Source of the DNA: Nannocystis sp.
Lineage (GTDB): Bacteria; Myxococcota_A; Polyangia; Nannocystales; Nannocystaceae
Length of the DNA stretch: 64,000 nucleotides
Direction of reading: 5' to 3'
NCBI GenBank assembly: GCA_016712315.1
Contig: JADJRG010000017.1
Location: 496,001 to 560,000, forward strand
Both the position numbers and the translations under genes were made by a program. Below are positions 57,463 to 64,000 of this stretch, piece by piece. A model generated the notes under the pieces. That model did no database searches, had not been told where the DNA came from, and saw only the letters and a program-made list of their open reading frames with translations. Every line of letters starts with the position of its first letter. The stretch's first letter is position 1.

Positions 57463-57942
57463 CTACATGCACGCGAGCGCCTGCTCTTCGCAGCCAGGCG
57501 GGTTGGGCGAGATGAGGCTGAGGGCGAAGCAGGAGATGCAGCCGGGGTCCATCGGATCCTCGCAGTAGCCGCCGCTGAGGCACTGCTGGCCGATACAGAG
57601 GCCGAGGGCGATCGCCTTCTGGCCCTCCTCGGGCGGGAGACCCATGACGCACTCCTGGAAGCAGGCGAGGTCGAACATGACGGCGCAGAGGCCGATGCAG
57701 GTGAGGGCGTCGCGGCAGGTCTGGGTCGGCGGCGGCTCGGTGGTGCTGGTGCTCGGATCGCCGGTGGTCTCGGGCGCCGTGGTCGATGTGGAGGTCGATG
57801 TGGAGGTCGATGTCGATGTGGAGGTCGAGGTCGAGGTCGAGGTCGCGCTGTCGTCGTCGAGCAGCAGATCGGAGTTGCAGGCGCCCAATAAGAGGGTAGA
57901 GGCGCTGAGGAGCGCCCGTAGCGCAGGGGTGAGCGACCGCAT
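57463..57942 (-). CDS. Cysteine-containing lipoprotein with Ser/Thr repeat linker
   Basis: The roughly 159-residue lipoprotein has a signal peptide with lipobox LLGAC and a Thr/Ser linker made of repeated TST units, then a small domain with about eleven cysteines (CRDALTCIGLCAVMFDLACF, CIGQQCLSGGYCEDP, CISCF, CEEQALAC). No family is recognised. The linker is encoded by an imperfect hexanucleotide repeat (57781-57845). The ATG at 57942 is used, and another ATG is 12 bp upstream. Confidence 0.7.
   Translation of the reverse strand: MRSLTPALRALLSASTLLLGACNSDLLLDDDSATSTSTSTSTSTSTSTSTSTSTTAPETTGDPSTSTTEPPPTQTCRDALTCIGLCAVMFDLACFQECVMGLPPEEGQKAIALGLCIGQQCLSGGYCEDPMDPGCISCFALSLISPNPPGCEEQALACM
57781..57845. 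repeat. Imperfect GGTCGA-type hexanucleotide repeats in a lipoprotein linker
   Basis: On the plus strand GTCGAT and GTGGAG alternate in 6- and 12-bp units and then become a run of GAGGTC. The minus strand reads Thr-Ser dipeptides throughout, so unit gain or loss keeps the frame and changes only linker length. Confidence 0.8.
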
Positions 57943-58063
57943 CGGCGCGAGCATAACAGGGTCGACCTGCGCGCGGGGCCGCGGCCGGATAGCGCGATCT
58001 TGACGCCGCCGCTATGCTGCGCGCCGCTCCGTCGAGCCTTTTGGGAATTCTTGCCGAGGGATT

Positions 58064-58987
<924 letters not shown>

Positions 58988-58988
58988 G

Positions 58989-59013
58989 CCGAGCTGCCGC
59001 TCGGTGACGTTTT
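58989..59013 (+). terminator. Terminator-like hairpin after the glutaredoxin-rhodanese gene
   Basis: CCGAGC at 58989-58994 pairs with GCTCGG at 58999-59004 around a TGCC loop, and GACGTTTT follows. It starts right after the stop codon. The stem is short, so activity is uncertain. Confidence 0.4.
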
Positions 59014-59096
59014 GGGGCCTCTGGCGGCGATCTTTCGGGGGCGTGGCTAGTCGCTGGCCTTGACCCGGGGCCGGCCGCTGGCTAGCGTTCTGCGCG

Positions 59097-59489
59097 ATGA
59101 GCACCCGGCGAGCCCCGAAGAAGATGACGATCCGCGGCCTCGGCTTGGCCGCGTTGGCGGCGATGATGGTGGCCTCGATCACCGCCTGCGGGGCGCCCTG
59201 CGAGCGCCTGAGCTCCTACGTGTGCGACGGCGGCGACGCGGACTATTGCGCGCGCGCGGCCGGCTTCGTCGATGAGCAGCTCGTGGGGGTCGGCGGGGTG
59301 AAGCTGACCGGCGAGCTGCGTGAAGAGACCTGCTCGATCATCCTCGGCAACGTCGAGCTGAGCAACGCGTACCGCCACAAGGCCAAGGAGAAGCTGCTCG
59401 GGGTGCCTTATTTTGAGGTGGCGAAGAACCGCAAGCCCGAGGGTGATGAGAGCAAGGGCGACAACAAGGGCGAGGGCAAGACGAAGTAG
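59097..59489 (+). CDS. Small lipoprotein, unknown function
   Basis: The 130-residue product begins with a basic signal sequence and a lipobox ASITAC. The mature part has four more cysteines (APCERLSSYVCDGG, DADYCARAAG, EETCSIILG), a helical segment NVELSNAYRHKAKEKLLG and a Lys/Gly/Asp-rich tail. I do not recognise a family. An in-frame ATG at residue 10 would give a shorter signal peptide. It lies 109 bp after the glutaredoxin fusion and 87 bp before the hydrolase gene. Confidence 0.65.
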   Translation: MSTRRAPKKMTIRGLGLAALAAMMVASITACGAPCERLSSYVCDGGDADYCARAAGFVDEQLVGVGGVKLTGELREETCSIILGNVELSNAYRHKAKEKLLGVPYFEVAKNRKPEGDESKGDNKGEGKTK

Positions 59490-59576
59490 CGGCGCGCTGT
59501 AGCCCTGCTCTCCGCCGGAGAATTGGCGGGGTGTTGGCGGCGCGCGCGGCGGAGCGGCGGCGGCTATCATCGCGCG

Positions 59577-60839
59577 ATGATCCGCTCGCACCTCCGATCT
59601 CTACGCGCTTGTGTCTTCGCTGCGGCCGCGCTGTCGCTCGGCTCCGCTTGTTCGGGTGATGACGGGGGCAGCGCGACCGCGAGCAGCACGGGGGAGAGCA
59701 GCAGCAGCGCCGGCGGGACGGAGAGCACGAGCGCGGGCACGGAGACCGTCGGCGAGAGCGAGTCGACGAGCGAGTCGACGACCGGGGAGGCGACCGAGCG
59801 CGAGGGCTGCGAGGGCGCGAAGCTGCTGATCAACCCGGAGGACCCGGCGCTGCCCGGGCCGTGGCCGGTGGGAGCGCGGACGGTGACGATCGCGGAGCGG
59901 ACGACGGAGATCTGGTACCCAGCCAAGCCAGGCAGCGCGGCCGGGGTGGAGCCGGAGGTGTATGACATCCGCCTGCACTTGCCGCCGGAGGAGCAGGGCA
60001 AGATCCCCGACGACGCGGCGCCCTGGCAGGCCTGTGGTTGTTACCGTGACCTGCCCCTTGATACAGATCATGGGCCGTACCCGGTGATCGTGTTTATCCA
60101 CGGGACGGCGGGCTTTCGCACGCAGTCGCTGACGTTTATGACCCACTGGGCGTCGCGTGGCTTCGTGGTGGTGTCGTCCGACCACACGGGGATCACCCTG
60201 GCGGACGTGCTGGGGGGGAACTTCGGCGCAGATCAGTCCGGCGACGCGGCGAAGGTGCTGGACGCGTTGGCGGCGCCGAGCGGCGAGACGGCGTTCCTCG
60301 CGGGTCACATCGATCTGGCGCGCGTGGGGATGTCCGGGCACAGCGCGGGCGGCTCGGCGATCGCGGGCTTCGGCGGGCGGCCTGGGGTGCAGGTGCTGGC
60401 GCCCATGGCGGCGGGCGGCGCTTCGCCCGGGGCGGCGCTGAAGTCGACGCTGGTGCTCGGCGGCATGGTGGACAAGATCGTCGCGTACGGCTCGCAGCAG
60501 AGCGGCTACGCGAGCGCGGCGCCGCGCAAGCGCTTGGTCGGGCTGAGCGCGGCGGGGCACCTGGCGTTCTCCGATCTGTGCGTGCTCGGGGCCGATCAGG
60601 GCGGGATCTTGCAGATCGCGCTGGACTACGGGGTGAACGTGCCGCCGCTGCTGATCCCGCTGGCGAAGGACGGGTGCGCCCCCGAGAACCTGTCCGCAGA
60701 GGAAGGTTTTGCGATCACCCAGGCGGCCTCGTCGGCGGCGTTTGAAGAGACGCTGCACTGCGACGACGCGATGACGGCGGCGCTCGCGGGGCTGCCGGCG
60801 CGGTACCCGGCGATCGGGGAGTTTCAAGAGGCGCTGTGA
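59577..60839 (+). CDS. Alpha/beta hydrolase lipoprotein (PAF-acetylhydrolase/chlorophyllase-like)
   Basis: The 420-residue exported hydrolase has a signal peptide with lipobox GSAC, a Ser/Thr/Glu linker of about 50 residues, and an alpha/beta hydrolase fold. The oxyanion region is VIVFIHGTAGFRTQS, the nucleophile elbow is GMSGHSAGGSAI, and a later LSAAGHLAFSDLC supplies a candidate His, with an Asp in between (VDKIVAYG). The pattern resembles dienelactone or platelet-activating-factor hydrolases. It could act on lipids, esters or polyesters outside the cell. The substrate is unknown. Confidence 0.8.
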   Translation: MIRSHLRSLRACVFAAAALSLGSACSGDDGGSATASSTGESSSSAGGTESTSAGTETVGESESTSESTTGEATEREGCEGAKLLINPEDPALPGPWPVGARTVTIAERTTEIWYPAKPGSAAGVEPEVYDIRLHLPPEEQGKIPDDAAPWQACGCYRDLPLDTDHGPYPVIVFIHGTAGFRTQSLTFMTHWASRGFVVVSSDHTGITLADVLGGNFGADQSGDAAKVLDALAAPSGETAFLAGHIDLARVGMSGHSAGGSAIAGFGGRPGVQVLAPMAAGGASPGAALKSTLVLGGMVDKIVAYGSQQSGYASAAPRKRLVGLSAAGHLAFSDLCVLGADQGGILQIALDYGVNVPPLLIPLAKDGCAPENLSAEEGFAITQAASSAAFEETLHCDDAMTAALAGLPARYPAIGEFQEAL

Positions 60840-60860
60840 CGCGCTGTCTGGAAGGACAGG

Positions 60861-61661
60861 TCAGCCAAGCAGCGCGATGTGCTGCCAGCAGGCGGCGATG
60901 AGCTGGCGGTCGCGGGTCCACAGCTCGGCGGCCTCCTCGCAGTAACCACCGCCGGCGACGCGCGAGCGGACGGTCAGGAGGTAGTGATCGTCCGGGCGGG
61001 CGGCGGCGAGGGGGAGCTGGCTGTAGAGCTGGGCGGCGAAGGCGACCGAGGCCATCGGCCGGGGCTCGGTCATGCGGGCCATCGCGGCCGGCGGCGCGGC
61101 GTCGAGCAGGGCGATCGCGGCGGGCTCGTCGAGCAGCAGCGGCTCGCGGAAGCGCAGCCAGAGGCCGATCTCGGCGATAGGGGCGCCCGAGAGGGGGCGA
61201 GCCCCGTGGGCGAAGCGGTACTCGAGGTGGCTGGCGAAGACAGGGGTGGGCGCGCCTTCGAACGGGGTGATGGCGTCGGGGTCACGCGCCGCGGGGGGCT
61301 CGGCGGGGGCCCAGGAGAGCTGGCCGGGGCGGTCGCGGGCGAAGGTGGCGGACGCGGTGGCGATGACGCCGCCTGCGCCGTCGATCCGGGCGGTGGTGTG
61401 GGTGACGGCGTGGCCGCTGCGCTGGGGCTCGACGGTGAGCTGGGCGTCGCCGACGGCGGGGGCGCAGAAGTGCACGGTGAACCACCGGAGGGGGCGGCTG
61501 GGGCCCTGGTCGACCTCTGCCATGGCGCGGGCCAGGGCGCCCGCGACGACGCCGCCGTAGGCGCCGCGGCCTTGATACCAATCTTCGGTGAAGCGGAGCG
61601 CGCCGCGCGGTGAGCCGCTGTCGCGCTGCCAGGTGGTCGCTCGGACGAAGGGGTGGGGCAT
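60861..61661 (-). CDS. Acyl-CoA thioesterase family protein (TesB-like double hotdog)
   Basis: The 266-residue protein fits the two-hotdog thioesterase family: FTEDWYQGRGAYGGVVAGAL at the start (the conserved GGxxxA helix), RWFTVHFCAPAVGDAQL in the first strand set, and TVRSRVAGGGYCEEAAELWT near the end, with the Asp/Gln active site less clear. It would hydrolyse acyl-CoA. It starts 9 bp after the histidine kinase stop and is probably co-transcribed with it. Confidence 0.8.
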   Translation of the reverse strand: MPHPFVRATTWQRDSGSPRGALRFTEDWYQGRGAYGGVVAGALARAMAEVDQGPSRPLRWFTVHFCAPAVGDAQLTVEPQRSGHAVTHTTARIDGAGGVIATASATFARDRPGQLSWAPAEPPAARDPDAITPFEGAPTPVFASHLEYRFAHGARPLSGAPIAEIGLWLRFREPLLLDEPAAIALLDAAPPAAMARMTEPRPMASVAFAAQLYSQLPLAAARPDDHYLLTVRSRVAGGGYCEEAAELWTRDRQLIAACWQHIALLG

Positions 61662-61670
61662 ACGAGGCGC

Positions 61671-62777
61671 TCAATACATCGAGACGAGGATGTGGCCGCT
61701 CTCGCGCGGGTCGGCGGGCTCGACGGGGATCTGGACGCGGAACACCGAGCCCTCGCCGATCCTGCTGTCGAGGTTGATCTCGCCGCCGAGCAGCTCGGCG
61801 TAGTGCTTGGCGAGCGCGAGGCCGAGGCCGAGGCCGCCGTAGCTGCGGGTGGAGGAGTCGTCGGCCTGGCTGAAGGGCTTAAAGAGGCGCTCCATGGTCT
61901 CGTGGCCGATGCCGATGCCGGTGTCGGTGACGGAGAAGCAGAAGTAGCGGCGATCGCCTTGGACGACGGGATCGACGCGCAGCTCGATGCGCCCGTCCTT
62001 GGTGAACTTGCAGGCGTTGCTCAGGAGGTTGAAGAGCAGGCGGCGCAGCTTGGTCCGGTCGGTCTTGATGTAGCCGAGGTCGCGGCCGTACTTGAGCTTG
62101 ATCGTGTTGTTGCCCTTGCGCGCGAGCGGCAGCGCGGCGTCGCCGAGCGACTCGATGAGCTCGCTGACCTGGAAGATCTCGAGCTGCACCTCGAGCTTGC
62201 CCGCTTCGATCCGGGTGAGGTCGAGGACGTCGTCGATGATGGTGAGCAGGTGCTGGGCCGAGGCGAGCACGTCGCGCTGATCTTGGAGGTGCTGCGGGCC
62301 CTCGCCGCGCTGGACGGCCTCCTCGGTGAGCAGCTCGGTGAGGCCGATGATCGCGTTGAGCGGGGTGCGGAGCTCGTGGCTGACGTTAGCGAGGAAGGCG
62401 CTCTTGGTGCGGCTGGCCTCGAGCGCTTGCTCCTCGGCGAGGCGTCGATCATTGACCTCGCGCTGGAGGGCGCGGTTGGTCGCCTGCAAGGCGATGAGCC
62501 GCGACTCGGCGTCGCGCTCGAGCTCGGCGCGCTCCCTCCGGAGGCGGGCCGCGAGCTGGCGCTGCTCTTCGAGCTCTTCGCCGAGCCGCTCGGGGTCGAG
62601 GGCGGGCGCCCCAGCGGGCCGGAGCAGCGCCGCTGCGAGCAGGACTAGCGCCGAGGCGGCGAGGACCGCGAGGGTGATGGCGGCCGCGGCGCCGGCGAGC
62701 ACGAGGGCGCCGGTTAGGATGAGGACCGCGAGCGCGGGAGCAGCGGCGCGTAGCCGCGAGCGTGCGGTGGTCTTCAT
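61671..62777 (-). CDS. Membrane-anchored sensor histidine kinase
   Basis: The 368-residue kinase has two N-terminal hydrophobic helices (about residues 13-60) with almost no periplasmic loop, then a coiled coil (EEQRQLAARLRRERAELERD), the H-box SHELRTPLNAIIG, N-box LSNACKFTKDG, and G boxes VTDTGIGIGHETMERLFKPF and GGLGLGLALAKHYAELLGG. All are intact. There is no PAS or receiver domain, and no response regulator is adjacent, so it is an orphan kinase. It heads a probable operon with a thioesterase. The near absence of a periplasmic loop suggests that it senses the membrane or a cytosolic signal. Confidence 0.9.
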   Translation of the reverse strand: MKTTARSRLRAAAPALAVLILTGALVLAGAAAAITLAVLAASALVLLAAALLRPAGAPALDPERLGEELEEQRQLAARLRRERAELERDAESRLIALQATNRALQREVNDRRLAEEQALEASRTKSAFLANVSHELRTPLNAIIGLTELLTEEAVQRGEGPQHLQDQRDVLASAQHLLTIIDDVLDLTRIEAGKLEVQLEIFQVSELIESLGDAALPLARKGNNTIKLKYGRDLGYIKTDRTKLRRLLFNLLSNACKFTKDGRIELRVDPVVQGDRRYFCFSVTDTGIGIGHETMERLFKPFSQADDSSTRSYGGLGLGLALAKHYAELLGGEINLDSRIGEGSVFRVQIPVEPADPRESGHILVSMY

Positions 62778-62865
62778 GGCCGGGGCGGATCGTAGCAGCC
62801 CGCGGCGCAGGCGTAGAGGCCAGCGCCGCGGGCCAAGGGGCCGCGCGCGGTTCCGCGCGGGTCGG

Positions 62866-63915
62866 CTACAGGTTGTCGACGAGGAGCTGATACTGGCCGG
62901 TGGTGTTGCCGACGTTGGTGATCAGCATGTACACCGGCTGGCCGTTGCTGCCGTAGTCGACGCCCTCGACGCCGCCCGCGCCGGCGGAGTTGATCACGCC
63001 GATGTTCTTGCCCTCGAGGTCGTAGAACTCGATCTTGGCGTCGTCGTCGAAGTCCGGGGTGACCTGGACGAGGAAGTTGCCGACGGGGAGGTCGAGGCGG
63101 AAGAGGTCGACGTCGCCGATCTTGTCGAAGAAGCGGGTGAGGATGGTCTTGGCCTTGACGATCTCGTCGTCTTGGTCGAGGCCGGTGTCGATGAGGCCCG
63201 CGCAGGCGAACTGGTCGTCACCGACCGGCAAGCAGAGGCCCTTGGCGCCCTCGTCGCGGCAGTCGTTGGCCTTGCTGAAGTCGCAGACCTGGGTGCAGTG
63301 GTTGAAGGTGCCGAGCAGGCAGCTCCCAGAGTTGCACTCGGTGCCGTCCTTGCACGACTCGCCATAAGCCTTGCCGCCGCCGCAGGAGAAGCCGTCGCCG
63401 GAGAAGCCCTCGTTGCACTTGCACGAGTAGCCGCCGTCATTGTTGGTGCAGGTGGCGTTGGGGGCGCACTTGTTGGAGCCGTCGGTGCACTCGTCGACGT
63501 CCTTGCAGGACATGCCGTTGCCCTTGTAGCCGGTGTTGCAGGTGCAGGTGTACGAGCCGGGGGTGTTGGCGCAGATCGCGTCGGCGTCGCAGGAGTTCTG
63601 GCCTGTGGCGCACTCGTCGACGTCGGTGCAGGTCTTGCCGTCGCCCTTGAAGCCGTCGGCGCACGAGCAGGTGCCGTCGCTCGAGCAGTCGGCGTTGGGG
63701 TCGCAGACGAGGCAGGGGTCTTCGCCCGAGGAGGTCGAGGTCGAGGTCTCGGTGCTGCTGGCGCTTGGATCGGTGGTCGAGGCGCCGGTGGTGGTGCCGT
63801 TGCTCTCGCTGTTGGTCTCTTCGCCGGCGGTGGCCGACACCGCGGGGGTGTCGTCGCCGCTGCAGGCGAGCAGGAGGGCGAAGGGGAGGAGGGCTGAGAT
63901 GGCCGCGTTACGCAT
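62866..63915 (-). CDS. EGF-repeat lipoprotein
   Basis: The 349-residue surface lipoprotein has a signal peptide with a lipobox ending LLAC and a Thr/Ser linker. One EGF-like module (CLVCDPNADCSSDGTCSC) and two calcium-binding EGF modules follow, each starting with DVDEC and carrying the six-cysteine pattern (GSYTCTCNTGYKGNG, GGYSCKCNEGFSGDG). Next is another Cys-rich stretch (GTECNSGSCLLGTFNHCTQV), then a C-terminal beta-rich domain (VDLFRLDLPVGNFLVQVTPD) of the pre-peptidase C-terminal type. The ATG is preceded by AAGGA. It may bind ligands at the surface; the partner is unknown. Confidence 0.85.
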   Translation of the reverse strand: MRNAAISALLPFALLLACSGDDTPAVSATAGEETNSESNGTTTGASTTDPSASSTETSTSTSSGEDPCLVCDPNADCSSDGTCSCADGFKGDGKTCTDVDECATGQNSCDADAICANTPGSYTCTCNTGYKGNGMSCKDVDECTDGSNKCAPNATCTNNDGGYSCKCNEGFSGDGFSCGGGKAYGESCKDGTECNSGSCLLGTFNHCTQVCDFSKANDCRDEGAKGLCLPVGDDQFACAGLIDTGLDQDDEIVKAKTILTRFFDKIGDVDLFRLDLPVGNFLVQVTPDFDDDAKIEFYDLEGKNIGVINSAGAGGVEGVDYGSNGQPVYMLITNVGNTTGQYQLLVDNL

Positions 63916-64000
63916 GGTTAGGTTCCTTCTTGGAGTCGGCCGGGTGCGCGAAATCCGCGCCCGGCGGTGAGGGGGCGGAAACTACCAGGGGTCAGCAGGC

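Overview
The window is about 64 kb of high-GC, gene-dense bacterial chromosome. Five traits point to the Myxococcota, most likely near Nannocystis, Enhygromyxa or Haliangium: many lipoproteins with Ser/Thr/Gly linkers behind the lipobox, two proteins ending in a MYXO-CTERM-like tail (Cys, short hydrophobic stretch, Arg cluster), a Ser/Thr kinase fused to WD40 repeats, a bactofilin, and an F1Fo operon with paired b and b' subunits. That placement is inference from gene content. I see no rRNA, tRNA, CRISPR array, insertion sequence, phage gene or integrase, and no non-coding stretch longer than about 300 bp.

Layout. 1-4.8 kb: end of an unknown gene, a winged-helix regulator divergent from a Thermus/Rickettsia-type isocitrate dehydrogenase, then a minus-strand operon (MtfA-like peptidase, PlsC acyltransferase, nucleotidyltransferase). 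5.0-13.7 kb: two tandem metal-efflux RND modules, each a lipoprotein adaptor plus a CzcA-type pump, with no outer-membrane channel. 13.7-21.9 kb: secreted and surface proteins (M36 metallopeptidase, di-CxxCH lipoprotein, His-rich lipoprotein, M28 peptidase, Cys-rich lipoprotein). 21.9-26.0 kb: minus-strand operon prmA-rsmE-RDD protein-HEAT protein. 26.2 kb: a lone 81-residue gene with a strong RBS and hairpin terminator. 26.5-29.9 kb: sdhCAB. 30.0-31.7 kb: double-FHA protein and bactofilin. 31.9-38.1 kb: ATP synthase b', b, delta, alpha, gamma, beta, epsilon (a and c are absent). 38.1-42.6 kb: SppA-type protease, an OB-fold/DEDDy exonuclease fusion, TyrRS. 42.7-49.1 kb: WD40 kinase, a TPR-like membrane protein, an ECF sigma factor and a site-2 protease. 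49.2-52.2 kb: FG-GAP lipoprotein and a frame-disrupted OmpA-family protein. 52.3-57.4 kb: EamA transporter, uridine kinase, a second isocitrate dehydrogenase (E. coli type), a DUF2330 MYXO-CTERM protein, ApaG. 57.4-64 kb: lipoproteins, a glutaredoxin/A-type/rhodanese fusion, an alpha/beta hydrolase, a thioesterase with a histidine kinase, and an EGF-repeat lipoprotein.

How the genes fit together. Core energy metabolism is concentrated here: two isocitrate dehydrogenases, the succinate dehydrogenase complex and most of ATP synthase, consistent with an aerobic heterotroph. The rest is mostly cell envelope (efflux, lipoproteins, surface peptidases, OmpA) and signalling (kinase, FHA, sigma factor, histidine kinase). 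I found no dedicated defence or mobile system. The least ordinary items are unusual domain fusions (glutaredoxin-A-type-rhodanese, OB-DEDDy exonuclease, GspE-N-like plus HEAT), an N-terminally extended ATP synthase beta subunit, a sigma factor frame that runs antisense into its neighbour, and the double frameshift in the OmpA gene.
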